Source of the DNA: Aldersonia sp. NBC_00410
Lineage (GTDB): Bacteria; Actinomycetota; Actinomycetes; Mycobacteriales; Mycobacteriaceae
Reading direction: 5' to 3'
NCBI RefSeq assembly: GCF_026342035.1
Contig: NZ_JAPENM010000006.1
Span: 62,001 to 126,000 of the forward strand
DNA length: 64,000 bases
The notes below the pieces were generated by a model that had not been told where the DNA came from, did no database searches, and was given only the letters and a program-made list of their open reading frames with translations. Below are positions 47,073-57,035 of the stretch, in pieces. The position numbers and the translations under genes were made by a program. Each line of letters starts with the position of its first letter. Within the stretch, counting starts at the first letter, position 1.

Positions 47073-47732
47073 GTGCGGGCGCTACTCGATCTGATCCTGC
47101 CTTTGGAGTGCGGTGGCTGTGGGCTGCCCGACGCCGGGTGGTGCGCCGCGTGTGCCGACGAACTGGATGCCGACCCGGTCGCGCTGCGTCCACGGGTGGA
47201 CCCAGGGGTGCCGTGCTGGGCGCTCGGGGCTTACACCGGCCCGCGCCGCACCGCGATCGTTGCGGCCAAGGAACGTGGCCGGCGTGACCTGGCCGAGCCG
47301 CTCGGCGCGGCGCTGGCGGGCGCACTCGCCCGGTTGCGCGAGGACGGTGAACTCGACCCCGCGCCGCTCGCCGAGTTGGTGCTGATTCCCGCGCCTACCC
47401 GGGCACGTGCAGCCCGGCGCCGCGGCGGCGATCCGGTGACGGCGATGGCCCGCGCAGCCGCCCGCGGGCTGCCCGGTTGCCGGGTCCTGCGTGGGTTGCG
47501 GCTGGCTGCGGGTGCCCGTGATTCGGTCGGTCTTTCGCCCGCCGCGCGGCGCGCAAATGTCTTCGGGCGCGTAGCGTCGGCCGTGTCGAGCACCGATGTC
47601 GACGCGGGTGCGAACGTCGTGATCGTCGACGACGTACTCACCACCGGAGCCACCGCAGCCGAGTCCGTTCGAACACTTTGCCGGGCAGGAGTGCGAGTGA
47701 GCGGAGCAATCGTCGTTGCAGCTGCGGGATGA
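47073..47732 (+). CDS. ComF-family phosphoribosyltransferase
   Basis: 219-residue homologue of ComF/GntX proteins. An N-terminal zinc-ribbon-like region has LECGGCGLPDAGWCAACADE, and the C-terminal phosphoribosyltransferase motif VVIVDDVLTTGATAAESVRT would bind PRPP. LIPAPTRARAARRRGGDP is another family landmark. The GTG at 47073 is chosen because upstream frame residues overlap lpqB and are unlike the family. Its role in actinobacteria is unclear; a competence function is not implied here. It is equivalent to Rv3242c, next to hpf. Confidence 0.88.
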   Translation: MRALLDLILPLECGGCGLPDAGWCAACADELDADPVALRPRVDPGVPCWALGAYTGPRRTAIVAAKERGRRDLAEPLGAALAGALARLREDGELDPAPLAELVLIPAPTRARAARRRGGDPVTAMARAAARGLPGCRVLRGLRLAAGARDSVGLSPAARRANVFGRVASAVSSTDVDAGANVVIVDDVLTTGATAAESVRTLCRAGVRVSGAIVVAAAG

Positions 47733-47812
47733 GGCGAAATTCTGGTGAACAGTGGCACACGGCGCATCGACGGACTAGTTTCGAACCACGTCCCGAACCC
47801 CGATGACCAGCG

Positions 47813-47859
47813 GAGGTGATGCCTCGGAAACCTGGTGCCGGGCGGAACCCCCTCGGCAC
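47813..47859 (+). promoter_or_regulatory. Structured 5' leader of hpf
   Basis: Two adjacent hairpins lie 50-97 nt upstream of the hpf GTG: GAGG-N5-CCTC at 47813-47825, and a stem GTGCCG with CGGCAC at 47835-47859 enclosing a GC-rich loop. No riboswitch class could be matched confidently. Confidence 0.4.
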
Positions 47860-47909
47860 TGAGCCACAACATGGCGCGCTGCGAGGCGCGGATGAATCGG
47901 GAGGTAGGC

Positions 47910-48578
47910 GTGACGACTGCTGAACAGTCTTCGGCATACGACGACAAGATCGATCCAGAAACCACCCCCACAAGAGCCGACGTTGTAGTCAAAGGGCGAA
48001 ACGTCGAAGTACCCAACCACTTCCGCATATACGTTTCGGAGAAGCTCGCACGAATCGAGCGCTTCGATCCATCCCGGTACTTGTTCGATGTAGAGCTATT
48101 CCACGAACGCAACCGCCGGCAGCGTAAGAATTGCCAGAAGGTCGAGATCACCGCTCGAGGTAAGGGCCCGGTCGTACGGGCCGAGGCATCCGCGGACAGT
48201 TTCTATGCCGCGCTCGAGTCCGCGACCGCCAAGCTGGAAAATCGGATGCGCCGGACCAAGGACCGCAAGAAGGTCCACTACGGCGAGAAGCGTCCGGTGT
48301 CGGTCGCCGAGGCGACGGCGGCGCTGGCCGCGGTCAAGGCCGCAGAGCGCGCGGCCGAGGAGCGCCGCGCGGAACTCACCGAGACCTATGACGACGGCCC
48401 CGGCCAGATCGTCCGAACCAAGGTGCACTCGGCGAAGCCGATGAAGGTGGATGACGCGCTGTACGAGATGGAACTGGTGGGTCACGACTTCTTCCTGTTC
48501 CACGACTCGGCCACGGATCGTCCATCGGTGGTGTACCGCAGGCACGCGTTCGACTATGGCCTGATCAGGCTCGCCTGA
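47910..48578 (+). CDS. hpf: Ribosome hibernation promoting factor, long form
   Basis: Binds the 30S subunit and drives 100S dimer formation in stationary phase or hypoxia. 222 residues. The N-terminal S30AE domain is VVVKGRNVEVPNHFRIYVSE and ASADSFYAALESATAKLENR. The C-terminal dimerisation domain is RTKVHSAKPMKVDDALYEME then GHDFFLFHDSATDRPSVVYR. The GTG at 47910 has GGGAGG 6 nt upstream; earlier in-frame starts at 47835 and 47892 would include the structured leader. It is equivalent to Rv3241c and precedes secA1. Confidence 0.93.
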   Translation: MTTAEQSSAYDDKIDPETTPTRADVVVKGRNVEVPNHFRIYVSEKLARIERFDPSRYLFDVELFHERNRRQRKNCQKVEITARGKGPVVRAEASADSFYAALESATAKLENRMRRTKDRKKVHYGEKRPVSVAEATAALAAVKAAERAAEERRAELTETYDDGPGQIVRTKVHSAKPMKVDDALYEMELVGHDFFLFHDSATDRPSVVYRRHAFDYGLIRLA

Positions 48579-48612
48579 GCGGTGTGATCGGGCTCGCCCG
48601 AGCCACGCGAAC

Positions 48613-48644
48613 GAACGTCGCGGCCGTCGCCGGCCGCGGCGTTC
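48613..48644 (+). terminator. Hairpin after hpf
   Basis: A 14-bp stem (48613-48626 with 48631-48644, one G-U pair) and 4-nt loop lie 35 nt after the hpf stop. Only a weak T-rich tail (GCTTGTG) follows. It is a probable terminator in the 230-bp gap before secA1. Confidence 0.6.
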
Positions 48645-48808
48645 GCTTGTGCCGTCCGCCGGATTCGCCCGTTCGTGGCGACCGTTCGGGGTAACGCCGC
48701 GGAACCTCGCAAAGACCAGCGCATACCATGGACGGTGCCGGGGACTCGGGCCAAGCGCCATGCCCTCGGGCCGCCACATGTTGCCGACGATTGAGGACGT
48801 ACGAAACC

Positions 48809-51655
48809 GTGCCGACGCTGTCTTTCGCGAAACTGCTCCGGATTGGTGAGGGTCGCACCATCAAGCGACTCGATCGCCTCGCCGCGGAGGTCGACAGCCT
48901 CGCTCCGGAGTACGAGAACCTCACCGACGACGAACTCCGTGGCAAGACCGCGGAGTTCAAGGAGCGCTACGCCAATGGCGAGACGCTCGACGAGTTGCTT
49001 CTGGAAGCGTTCGCGGTTGCCCGCGAGGCATCATGGCGGGTGCTGTCGCAGCGACACTTCCGCGTCCAGGTGATGGGCGGTGCCGCGTTGCACATCGGCA
49101 ATATCGCCGAGATGAAGACCGGTGAGGGCAAAACGCTCACCTGCGTGCTCCCCGCGTATCTCAACGCGATCTCGGGTGACGGTGTGCACGTCGTCACGGT
49201 CAACGACTACCTCGCCAAGCGCGACTCCGAGTGGATGGGCCGTGTGCACCGCTTCCTCGGCCTCGAGGTCGGCGTGATCCTGTCCGGCCTGACCCCCGCC
49301 GAACGGCACAAGGCATACGCCGCCGATATCACCTACGGCACGAACAACGAGTTCGGCTTCGACTATCTGCGCGACAACATGACGCACTCGCTCGCGGATC
49401 TGGTGCAGCGCGGGCACAACTTCGCCGTCGTCGACGAGGTTGACTCGATCCTCATCGACGAGGCCAGGACGCCGCTGATCATCTCCGGGCCCGCCGATGC
49501 GTCGAGCAAGTGGTACGCCGAGTTCGCGCGCATCGCACCGCTGCTGAAAGAGGACCTGCACTACGAGGTCGACATCAAGAAGCGCACCATCGGCGTGCAC
49601 GAGGCAGGTGTCGAATTCGTCGAGGACCAGCTCGGCATCGACAATCTTTACGAGGCGGCGAACTCGCCGCTGGTCAGCTACCTCAACAATGCCGTCAAGG
49701 CCAAGGAGCTCTACCACCGGGACAAGGACTACATCGTCCGCGACGGCGAGGTGATCATCGTCGACGAGTTCACCGGTCGCATCCTGGTCGGACGCCGCTA
49801 CAACGAGGGTATGCACCAGGCCATCGAGGCCAAGGAAAAAGTCGAGATCAAGGCCGAGAACCAGACGCTGGCCACGATTACGCTGCAGAACTACTTCCGC
49901 CTCTACGACAAGCTCTCCGGCATGACCGGCACCGCCGAGACCGAGGCGGCCGAGCTGCATCAGATCTACGGCCTCGGCGTGGTGCCGATCCCCACCAACA
50001 AGCCGATGGTTCGCGCGGACCAATCCGACCTGATCTACAAGACCGAAGAGGCGAAGTTCTCCGCGGTGACCGACGACATCGTCGAGCGCCACGAGAAGGG
50101 CCAGCCGGTCCTGATCGGTACGACCAGCGTCGAACGCTCGGAGTACCTGTCCAAGCAACTCACCAAGCGCGGCGTCCCGCACAGCGTGCTGAACGCGAAG
50201 TTCCACGAGCAGGAAGCCCAGATCATCGCCGAGGCGGGCCGCTCCGGTGCGGTCACCGTCGCGACTAACATGGCCGGCCGTGGCACCGACGTCGTGCTCG
50301 GCGGCAACCCCGACATTCTCGCGGACATCGCGCTGCGCAAGCGTGGCCTCGACCCGATCGCGACGCCCGAGGAGTACGAGACCGCCTGGGAACCCGAGTT
50401 GGAGAAGTTCAAGGCGGAGACCGCGGAGGACGCCGAGAAGGTCAAGGACGCGGGCGGGCTCTACGTGCTCGGCACGGAGCGTCACGACTCGCGCCGGATC
50501 GACAACCAGCTGCGCGGCCGCTCCGGTCGCCAGGGCGACCCCGGCGAGTCGAGGTTCTACCTCTCCCTCGGTGATGAGCTCATGCGCCGATTCAATGGCG
50601 CGGCACTCGAGTCGATCATGACCCGGATGAACCTGCCCGACGACGTGCCGATCGAGGCCAAGATGGTCTCGAAGGCGATCAAGAGCGCGCAGACCCAGGT
50701 GGAGCAGCAGAACTTCGAGGTCCGCAAGAACGTCCTCAAGTACGACGACGTGATGAACCAGCAGCGTCTGGTGATCTACGACGAGCGCCGCCGCATCCTC
50801 GAGGGCGAGGACATGGAGGGCCAGGTCGAGCAGATGATCACTGATGTGGTCACCGCTTACGTCGACGGTGCCACGGCCGAGGGCTACGTCGAGGACTGGG
50901 ATTTCGAGCAGCTGTGGACCGCGCTCAAGACGCTCTACCCGATAGGGCTCGATTACCACGAACTCACCGGTCAGACCGAGGTCGGTGAGGCGGGCGACCT
51001 GACCCGGGACGAGCTGCGCGAGGCGGTCCTGCAGGACGCGCACGAGGCATACAGTCGTCGCGAGGCGGAGATCGACGCGATCGGCGGCGAGGGTGCGATG
51101 CGCAATCTCGAGCGCCAGGTGCTCATGCAGGTGCTCGACCGCAAGTGGCGCGAGCACCTTTACGAGATGGACTATCTGCGCGAGGGCATCGGTCTGCGTG
51201 CCATGGCGCAGCGCGATCCGCTCGTCGAATACCAGCGCGAGGGCTACGACATGTTCATTGCGATGCTCGACGGGCTGAAGGAGGAGTCGGTCGGCTTCCT
51301 GTTCAACCTGCAGGTCGAGGCCGCGCCGGTACAGCCGGCGGGGGTTTCGGTCGGCCAGGGCCTGCGTTCCCCGGTCGGCGCGGGCGCGCCGGCCAGTGGC
51401 ACGCAGCCTGCCGGTGGGGCACCGGCCCAGGAAGAGACGCCGGCGCCGAGTGCGCTGCGCGCAAAGGGCCTTGCCGAGCGGGAAGAGGGCCGGCTCACCT
51501 ACTCCGGACCGTCCGAGGACCCGACCGGAGGTGTCAGCCGGCGCAGCGAGGGCAACGGTGATGGTGAGGGCTCCGCGGTCGCGACCGGGACTCGGCGCGA
51601 GCGTCGGGAGGCCGCGCGGCAGCAGGCAAAGGCGGGCAAGAAGAAGCGCGACTAG
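48809..51655 (+). CDS. secA: Preprotein translocase ATPase SecA1
   Basis: Essential motor of the Sec pathway; 948 residues. It begins [20 protein letters not shown], has Walker A MKTGEGKT near residue 105, DEAD-like [35 protein letters not shown], the second nucleotide-domain motif [17 protein letters not shown] and [20 protein letters not shown]. The C-terminal tail is Pro/Gly-rich and ends in Lys ([11 protein letters not shown]) without the Cys-rich zinc motif of E. coli SecA, as usual in actinobacteria. The GTG at 48809 is preferred; a GAGGA lies 11 nt upstream. It is equivalent to Rv3240c. Confidence 0.97.
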   Translation: MPTLSFAKLLRIGEGRTIKRLDRLAAEVDSLAPEYENLTDDELRGKTAEFKERYANGETLDELLLEAFAVAREASWRVLSQRHFRVQVMGGAALHIGNIAEMKTGEGKTLTCVLPAYLNAISGDGVHVVTVNDYLAKRDSEWMGRVHRFLGLEVGVILSGLTPAERHKAYAADITYGTNNEFGFDYLRDNMTHSLADLVQRGHNFAVVDEVDSILIDEARTPLIISGPADASSKWYAEFARIAPLLKEDLHYEVDIKKRTIGVHEAGVEFVEDQLGIDNLYEAANSPLVSYLNNAVKAKELYHRDKDYIVRDGEVIIVDEFTGRILVGRRYNEGMHQAIEAKEKVEIKAENQTLATITLQNYFRLYDKLSGMTGTAETEAAELHQIYGLGVVPIPTNKPMVRADQSDLIYKTEEAKFSAVTDDIVERHEKGQPVLIGTTSVERSEYLSKQLTKRGVPHSVLNAKFHEQEAQIIAEAGRSGAVTVATNMAGRGTDVVLGGNPDILADIALRKRGLDPIATPEEYETAWEPELEKFKAETAEDAEKVKDAGGLYVLGTERHDSRRIDNQLRGRSGRQGDPGESRFYLSLGDELMRRFNGAALESIMTRMNLPDDVPIEAKMVSKAIKSAQTQVEQQNFEVRKNVLKYDDVMNQQRLVIYDERRRILEGEDMEGQVEQMITDVVTAYVDGATAEGYVEDWDFEQLWTALKTLYPIGLDYHELTGQTEVGEAGDLTRDELREAVLQDAHEAYSRREAEIDAIGGEGAMRNLERQVLMQVLDRKWREHLYEMDYLREGIGLRAMAQRDPLVEYQREGYDMFIAMLDGLKEESVGFLFNLQVEAAPVQPAGVSVGQGLRSPVGAGAPASGTQPAGGAPAQEETPAPSALRAKGLAEREEGRLTYSGPSEDPTGGVSRRSEGNGDGEGSAVATGTRRERREAARQQAKAGKKKRD

Positions 51656-51677
51656 GACCGGGCGCGGTGCCGGTCGG

Positions 51678-52190
51678 TCAGCCGATCTGCACCGCGCTGA
51701 CCCGCCACCCCTGCGCCCGCAACGTCACTTGCGCGGCGAGCGCGAGCACGCGCGGGCCGCGTTGGTAGGTGCCGAACACCTCCGCGGTGTGCGGGTCGAT
51801 GAGGCGCACGTGAATCCGTTGCAGGCGTGCGGCGCCGAGCCCGCGGGCCGGGGCCGAGGACTTCGCGAATGCCCGGACAACGTCGATGAGCGCGGCGTCG
51901 AGCACCGGGCGAAGCTGCGCGGGTGGGCGACGATGGTCGAGCACTTCGAGCGTCATCCGCAGTGCCGTCTCAGCGAATTTTGTTGCTGCATAGCGTATTT
52001 CGCGATTCTGCGAGCCCGCCCCGGCAACCCCGTCGGGCTCGTCGAACGCTCGCTGCGGCCCGCTGTCGGAACGTCCGTCGTGCGGCGTCCGGCGTGGGGC
52101 GCGGGATGGCAGCACGGGTGAATGGGGGCCGGGACCGATCGCCGGTTCACTGGCAGGCGCGGGCGTGAGCATCGAGCGCGGCTCGTCCAA
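51678..52190 (-). CDS. Rv3235-family protein of unknown function
   Basis: 170-residue actinobacterial protein. The first 60 residues are Pro/Ser-rich. The conserved core is AATKFAETALRMTLEVLDHR, then PVLDAALIDVVRAFAKS, AARLQRIHVRLIDPHTAEVF and GTYQRGPRVLALAAQVTLRA, ending WRVSAVQIG. TTG at 52190 is preferred because GAGGAG lies 5 nt upstream; ATG 52172 is the alternative. The frame remains open far upstream on this strand, but that part is a shadow of the acyltransferase gene. It converges on secA1 with a 22-bp gap. Function unknown. Confidence 0.8.
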   Translation of the reverse strand: MDEPRSMLTPAPASEPAIGPGPHSPVLPSRAPRRTPHDGRSDSGPQRAFDEPDGVAGAGSQNREIRYAATKFAETALRMTLEVLDHRRPPAQLRPVLDAALIDVVRAFAKSSAPARGLGAARLQRIHVRLIDPHTAEVFGTYQRGPRVLALAAQVTLRAQGWRVSAVQIG

Positions 52191-52394
52191 GTTCCCTCCT
52201 CGGCACTGACGATGTCCAGGGAGAGGGTGGATGCCGACACAGCTTCGCATGACGGGCGCCGTCCTGCGCGCTTTCCCTCGAACTGCGGTATGTGCATTGC
52301 GCCGAGTCGCCGCCCGGTCGAAATCCGCCATATGGTGACTGCGGGTGCATTCGCTGGTCGGGGGCGCCGACACCGAAGAGGGGAGTCGCGAATC

Positions 52395-53786
52395 GTGGTT
52401 ACCAGGCTTACGCCGCGGGATGCGACGTTCTATGCGCTCGAATCGGGCAAGAATCCGATTCATGTCGGTTCCTTGATGATCGTGGACAACGCCACCGGCA
52501 AGCTCGACTACGACACGCTGCTCGACGTCGTCGAGCGCCGGTTGCCCACCGTGCCGCGCTATCGGCAGAAGATTCGCGAGGTGCCGTTCGGGCTCGGTCG
52601 CCCGGTGTGGGTCGACGACCGCGAGTTCGACATCACCTATCACATCCGCCGCTCGGCGCTGCCGAAACCGGGCAGCGACGCCCAGCTGAACGATCTGATC
52701 GCGCGCCTCGCGTCCCGTCCTCTCGACGGCTCCCGTCCGCTCTGGGAGATGTATCTGGTCGAGGGTCTCGCCGGCGACCGGGTGGCACTGTTCTGCAAGT
52801 CCCATGCCGCGCTGACCGACGGTATCGAGGCGCTCGAGATCGGCCACGTGATTCTCGAAACGAGCGACGCGCCGCACAAGCCGGCCGAGCAGATCTGGGT
52901 GCCCGCGCGGGAGCCATCGGGGCTGTCGCTGATCGGGGATGCGCTCGTGCATATGGCCGCGCGTCCGGCGGACACGGCCGGGGCGCTGCGCCGGTCGATC
53001 GAGGAAGCCACGGTCACGATGGGCGATGTCGCCAAGACCTTCGCCGGGTTCGCGAGCGTGCTCGGCACCGCGACCGGCACGGCGCCGACCAGCCCGCTCA
53101 ACGCCACCGTCTCGCGCAACCGGCGCTTCGAAGTGGTCCGCACCGACCTCGAGGACTACCGCAAGATCCGATCGCGTCGCGGCGGCTCGATCAACGACGT
53201 CATTCTCGCGGTGATCTCGGGTGCGCTGCGCAACTGGCTGATGTCGCGGGGCGAGCCGATCACCGAGTCCGCCACGCTGCGTGCCGTCGTCCCCATGTCG
53301 GTATATCTCGATTCCACCGAGGACATCGCGCTCAGCGAGGTCACTTCGTTTCTCGTGGATCTGCCCGTTGGCGAACCGAATCCGGCGATCCGGCTCTCTC
53401 ATATCGCGCACGCCACCGAAGCGCGGGGCCGGGTGCAGCACGGCGTGACGGCTGCGACGCTCGTCGGCCTCGAAGGGTTCGCCCCCGCGAGCCTGCACGC
53501 GATGAGCGTGCGCGCGGCCAGTAGTTTCGCGCAGCGGACGTTCAATCTCGTGATCACCAACGCGCCGGGGCCGCAGACACCGATGTACATCGCGGGGGCA
53601 CGCCTGCTGGAGATGTTCCCGGTGTCGCCGTTGCTCAAGAATCAGGCCCTGACCATCGGTTTGACCTCGTATAACGGCAAGGTGAACTACGGTTTGAACG
53701 CCGACCGCGACGCGATGTCGGACGTGGACGTGGTCACCGCGCTGATGTACGAATCGATGGAGGAACTGCTCGATGTCTGCTCGTGA
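52395..53786 (+). CDS. Wax ester synthase/diacylglycerol acyltransferase family protein
   Basis: WS/DGAT-type acyltransferase that would make triacylglycerol or wax ester from acyl-CoA; 463 residues, equivalent to tgs3 (Rv3234c). The start VTRLTPRDATFYALESGKNP, then PIHVGSLMIVD, REFDITYHIRRSALPKPGSD and SRPLDGSRPLWEMYLVEGLA are typical. The catalytic HHxxxDG motif is present as SHAALTDG: the second, catalytic His137 remains but the first His is Ser. C-terminal NLVITNAPGPQTPMYIAGAR is conserved. The GTG at 52395 is chosen from the family start. Confidence 0.88.
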   Translation: MVTRLTPRDATFYALESGKNPIHVGSLMIVDNATGKLDYDTLLDVVERRLPTVPRYRQKIREVPFGLGRPVWVDDREFDITYHIRRSALPKPGSDAQLNDLIARLASRPLDGSRPLWEMYLVEGLAGDRVALFCKSHAALTDGIEALEIGHVILETSDAPHKPAEQIWVPAREPSGLSLIGDALVHMAARPADTAGALRRSIEEATVTMGDVAKTFAGFASVLGTATGTAPTSPLNATVSRNRRFEVVRTDLEDYRKIRSRRGGSINDVILAVISGALRNWLMSRGEPITESATLRAVVPMSVYLDSTEDIALSEVTSFLVDLPVGEPNPAIRLSHIAHATEARGRVQHGVTAATLVGLEGFAPASLHAMSVRAASSFAQRTFNLVITNAPGPQTPMYIAGARLLEMFPVSPLLKNQALTIGLTSYNGKVNYGLNADRDAMSDVDVVTALMYESMEELLDVCS

Positions 53787-53795
53787 GCGTCGCTG

Positions 53796-54386
53796 GTGAG
53801 GGTCTACGTCCCGGCGACCATAAGCATGCTGCAAACGCTCGTCGCCGATCGTGCGGTAGCAGCGGTGAACCGCACCGCGTTCGCGCTGACACCGGGCCTG
53901 CGCGAGGCGTATTCCACCGGAGACGACGACGAACTCGCCGAGGTGGCGATGGCGGAGGCTGCGCGCGCCGCGCTGCGCCTGATCGCGGCGGAGGCGGATG
54001 CCGACAATTCGACGGCGGAGGCGGATGCCGACAATTCGACGGCGGAGGCGGATGCCGACAATTCGACGGAGGAGGACGATTCGGGGGAGAAGCCTGCGCC
54101 GGTTTTCCGGCGCGCGGTGATCGCGGCCGATGTCGACGGCGCCGAGCTCCGGCCGGATCTCGATGACGCCGTGGTCCGGCTCGCCGGCCCGATCGAGTAT
54201 CGACAGATCGCGTCGGTGCACGTCGATCTGGCCGAGGCCGAGGATGCGGTCGCCAAGGCGGTGCGCGTCGTCGACGCGGCCGATCTGGGCGATACGGACG
54301 CCGAGTTCGTACTCGGTGACGCCGAGGATCATGAGCTCGCCTGGTACGCAGCCCAGGAGCTGCCGTTCCTCATCGAGCTACTCTGA
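53796..54386 (+). CDS. DUF6912-like protein with 27-bp tandem repeat
   Basis: 196-residue acidic protein equivalent by position to Rv3231c. It starts RVYVPATISMLQTLVADRAV (GTG), consistent with that family, and ends DHELAWYAAQELPFLIELL. Residues 65-91 are three perfect copies of AEADADNST, encoded by a 27-bp tandem repeat, giving an acidic linker between two conserved halves. The C-terminal half has FRRAVIAADVDGAELRPDLD and SVHVDLAEAEDAVAKAVRVV. Function unknown. It lies 9 nt after the acyltransferase gene. Confidence 0.78.
   Translation: MRVYVPATISMLQTLVADRAVAAVNRTAFALTPGLREAYSTGDDDELAEVAMAEAARAALRLIAAEADADNSTAEADADNSTAEADADNSTEEDDSGEKPAPVFRRAVIAADVDGAELRPDLDDAVVRLAGPIEYRQIASVHVDLAEAEDAVAKAVRVVDAADLGDTDAEFVLGDAEDHELAWYAAQELPFLIELL
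53988..54068 (+). repeat. 27-bp tandem repeat, three copies
   Basis: Three identical 27-bp units coding AEADADNST in frame. A coding minisatellite of this type can vary in copy number between strains without breaking the frame. Confidence 0.9.
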
Positions 54387-54401
54387 GCTGGGACTATACT
54401 T

Positions 54402-54433
54402 CTTACCAGCGCGTAACCTACGATACCGTAACC
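54402..54433. promoter_or_regulatory. Tandem TAC-N6-GTA operator array upstream of the reductase-desaturase operon
   Basis: Two units with TAC at 54404 and 54419 and GTA at 54413 and 54428, 15 bp apart. The 32 bp match 57713-57744 at 28 positions. A TACGAT hexamer at 54442-54447 could be the -10, placing the array over the -35 region, as for a repressor. Confidence 0.6.
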
Positions 54434-54482
54434 AAGTGGCCTACGATGGTGGTGCTGCTCGAACAAACGGACGGACGGGTCG

Positions 54483-55598
54483 ATGAGCTTGAAGAACTGG
54501 CTGGAGGCTCCCGCCTCCGGTATCTCGGCGCCGGGACGTCCCCGGCTGAACATGGTGCGCGGCGTTGTCGCCCGCGTCACCACACCTCTGCTACCGGATG
54601 ACTATCTGCACCTGATCAACCCGCTGTGGTCGGCGCGGGAGCTGCGCGGTCAGATCATCGAGGTGCGCAAGGAAACCGCGGATACGGCGACGTTGGTCGT
54701 CAAACCCGGTTGGGGCTTCGACTTCGGGTACCGCCCGGGCCAGTACATCGGCATCGGCGTGCTCATCGACGGGCGATGGCACTGGCGTTCGTACTCGCTC
54801 ACCTCGTCGCCGAGCTGGAACGCGAAGCTGATCGAGATCACCGTGAAGGCGATGCCGGAGGGCTTCCTGTCCAGCCACATCGTCAACGGCGTGCCGTCCG
54901 GCACGATCGTCCGGCTCGCGGCACCGCAGGGCGACTTCGCGTTGTCCGAGCCGCCGCCGAGCAAGGTGCTCTTCCTTACCGCGGGTAGCGGCATCACGCC
55001 GGTCATGGCGATGCTGCGCACCCTCGATCACCGCGAGGAAGTGCCGGACGTGGTGCACGTGCACTCGGCGCCGACCACCGACGACGTGATCTTCGGTGCG
55101 GAACTCGCCGCGCTGCACGACAAACATCCGCAGTTCACCAGTCACCTGCAGCTCACCCGCAGCTCGGGCAAGTTCGATCTCGACAAGCTCGACGAGCTGT
55201 ACCCGGACTGGCGCGAGCGGGAGACGTGGGCGTGCGGACCCGTGGCCATGCTCGACGAGATCGAGCACCGCTGGCGGGCCGAGGGCATCGTGGACCGGTT
55301 GCACACCGAACGGTTCGAGATCGGCCAGGCCGCACCGGTGGGCGAAGGCGGCACGGTGAAGTTCGCCGTGGCCGGCCGGACAGTGGTGGCGGACGGTGCG
55401 ACCACGCTGCTGCAGGCCGGTGAGGGCGTGGGCGTCCAGATGCCGTTCGGCTGCCGGATGGGCATCTGCCAGACCTGTGTTGTGCCGCTCGTGGAGGGGC
55501 ATACGCGGGACCTGCGTTCGGGCGATGTGCACGGTCCGGGTGAACGGATTCAGACCTGCATCTCGGCGGCCGCAGGCGACTGCGTGGTCGACGCCTGA
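54483..55598 (+). CDS. Ferredoxin reductase (FAD and 2Fe-2S) for the desaturase
   Basis: Electron-transfer flavoprotein with a C-terminal plant-type ferredoxin domain; 371 residues, equivalent to Rv3230c, which supplies electrons to DesA3. The FAD site is [20 protein letters not shown] and the NAD(P) site [20 protein letters not shown], with [20 protein letters not shown]. The 2Fe-2S cluster ligands are [18 protein letters not shown] and a final QTCISAA. It is followed by the first desaturase 88 nt later. An operator-like array precedes it. Confidence 0.95.
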   Translation: MSLKNWLEAPASGISAPGRPRLNMVRGVVARVTTPLLPDDYLHLINPLWSARELRGQIIEVRKETADTATLVVKPGWGFDFGYRPGQYIGIGVLIDGRWHWRSYSLTSSPSWNAKLIEITVKAMPEGFLSSHIVNGVPSGTIVRLAAPQGDFALSEPPPSKVLFLTAGSGITPVMAMLRTLDHREEVPDVVHVHSAPTTDDVIFGAELAALHDKHPQFTSHLQLTRSSGKFDLDKLDELYPDWRERETWACGPVAMLDEIEHRWRAEGIVDRLHTERFEIGQAAPVGEGGTVKFAVAGRTVVADGATTLLQAGEGVGVQMPFGCRMGICQTCVVPLVEGHTRDLRSGDVHGPGERIQTCISAAAGDCVVDA

Positions 55599-55686
55599 GC
55601 GGCTATGGGCGTCCCGGTTTGTCCCGTTTCGCTGCTCGTAACGTTGAAGCGCTACGGTGGAGACGAATCATCTCGAAAGGATCCCG

Positions 55687-56937
55687 GTGGCGATCACCGA
55701 CATCAGCGCGTACGCGCATCTGACCGAATCCGATGTGGAAGCACTCGGATACGAACTCGACCAAATTCGCCGCGACGTCGAATCGTCGCGCGGCGAGCGT
55801 GACGCGCGCTACATCCGCCGCGCCATCCGTGCGCAGCGGGGTCTCGAATTCGCCGGGCGCGCAATGCTATTCGGTGGCAAATCGCGCACCGCGTGGGTAG
55901 CGGGGACGGCGATTCTGAGCGTCGCCAAGATCATCGAGAACATGGAGCTCGGGCACAACATCAGCCACGGGCAGTGGGACTGGATGAACGACCCGGAGAT
56001 CCACTCCACGACGTGGGAGTGGGACATGACGGGTCCCTCCGCGCACTGGAAGCGGGCGCACAACTACTCCCATCACACCTACACCAACATCGTCGGAATG
56101 GACGACGATGTCGGATTCGGCATCCTGCGCATGACCCGGGACGAGCCGTGGCGTCCGCGCAACCTGTTCCAGCCGGTCGCGAACATCGTGCTCGCCGCGA
56201 CGTTCGAATGGGGTATCGCGCTGCACGATCTTGGGCTGCAAAAGGTCACCGAGGAAGTGCCGCAGGAGGAACTGCTGTCCAAGCCGAACCGGGAGTTCCT
56301 CCGCAAGGCGACCCGGCAGGTGGCCAAGGACGCCGTGATCTTTCCGGCGCTGAGTGGGCCGCTGTGGAAGCGCACCTTGAAGGCCAACCTCACCGCGAAT
56401 CTGGTACGGAATCTGTGGGCCTACGCGGTGATCTTCTGTGGCCATTTCCCCGACGGTGCGGAGAAGTTCACCACCGAGCACTTCGAGAGCGAGACGAAGG
56501 CCCAGTGGTATCTGCGCCAGATGCTCGGCAGTGCGAACGTCGACGCCGGCCCGGTGATGGCGTTCATGACCGGCAACCTGAGCTATCAGATCGAGCACCA
56601 TCTGTTCCCGGACCTGCCGAGCAATCGGTATGCCGAGATCGCGGAGCGGGTTCGATTGCTCTGCGACAAGTACGACCTGCCCTACACCACCGGGCCGCTC
56701 GTCACGCAGTACCTGCTGGCGTTCCGCACCATCCACAAGCTGGCACTCCCGGACCGGTTTTTGCGGCGGACCTCCGACGACGCCCCCGAGACGAGTTCGG
56801 AGCGCAAGTTTGCCGCGCTCTCGGACACCGTCGAGAAGCTGCGCATCGACCCGGACACCGGTCAGCGCCGCGGGCTGCGGTCGGCGTTGCGCGACGCGAA
56901 GGTCGCGCTGCGGGAAAAGAAGGCCCGGGTCGGGTAA
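55687..56937 (+). CDS. desA3: Membrane acyl-CoA desaturase, DesA3-like (first copy)
   Basis: Di-iron fatty acyl desaturase, expected to introduce a delta-9 double bond into stearoyl-CoA. 416 residues. Histidine boxes are ELGHNISHGQWDWMND, RAHNYSHHTYTNIVGMDDDV and YQIEHHLFPDLPSNRYAEIA. The GTG at 55687 has AAAGGA 5 nt upstream and aligns with the start of the second copy. It is in operon with the ferredoxin reductase. It differs from the second copy mainly in the central loop and the C-terminus. Confidence 0.95.
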   Translation: MAITDISAYAHLTESDVEALGYELDQIRRDVESSRGERDARYIRRAIRAQRGLEFAGRAMLFGGKSRTAWVAGTAILSVAKIIENMELGHNISHGQWDWMNDPEIHSTTWEWDMTGPSAHWKRAHNYSHHTYTNIVGMDDDVGFGILRMTRDEPWRPRNLFQPVANIVLAATFEWGIALHDLGLQKVTEEVPQEELLSKPNREFLRKATRQVAKDAVIFPALSGPLWKRTLKANLTANLVRNLWAYAVIFCGHFPDGAEKFTTEHFESETKAQWYLRQMLGSANVDAGPVMAFMTGNLSYQIEHHLFPDLPSNRYAEIAERVRLLCDKYDLPYTTGPLVTQYLLAFRTIHKLALPDRFLRRTSDDAPETSSERKFAALSDTVEKLRIDPDTGQRRGLRSALRDAKVALREKKARVG

Positions 56938-57035
56938 CCGGACCGCCGGGGTCGGGCGAATCGTCACCGCGCCGAACCCGTTTGCGCATGCCGAAGAGAT
57001 CGACTATCTTCGGCTGCCATGACTTGCCTTCTCGT

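Noticed and set aside
47733-47909. Possible ydaO-type or other riboswitch before hpf
   Set aside because: The hairpins are clear but the conserved core of a known class could not be matched; it is reported only as a structured leader.
44834-51157. Long minus-strand open frames opposite lpqB and secA
   Set aside because: Both are shadows of strongly supported plus-strand genes, lack ribosome sites and contain low-complexity Asp/Gly/Arg runs.
51678-54332. 884-codon open frame on the minus strand
   Set aside because: Only its last 170 codons (51678-52190) look like a real protein; the rest is antisense to the acyltransferase and DUF6912-like genes and has the His/Arg/Gly-rich composition of high-GC shadow frames.
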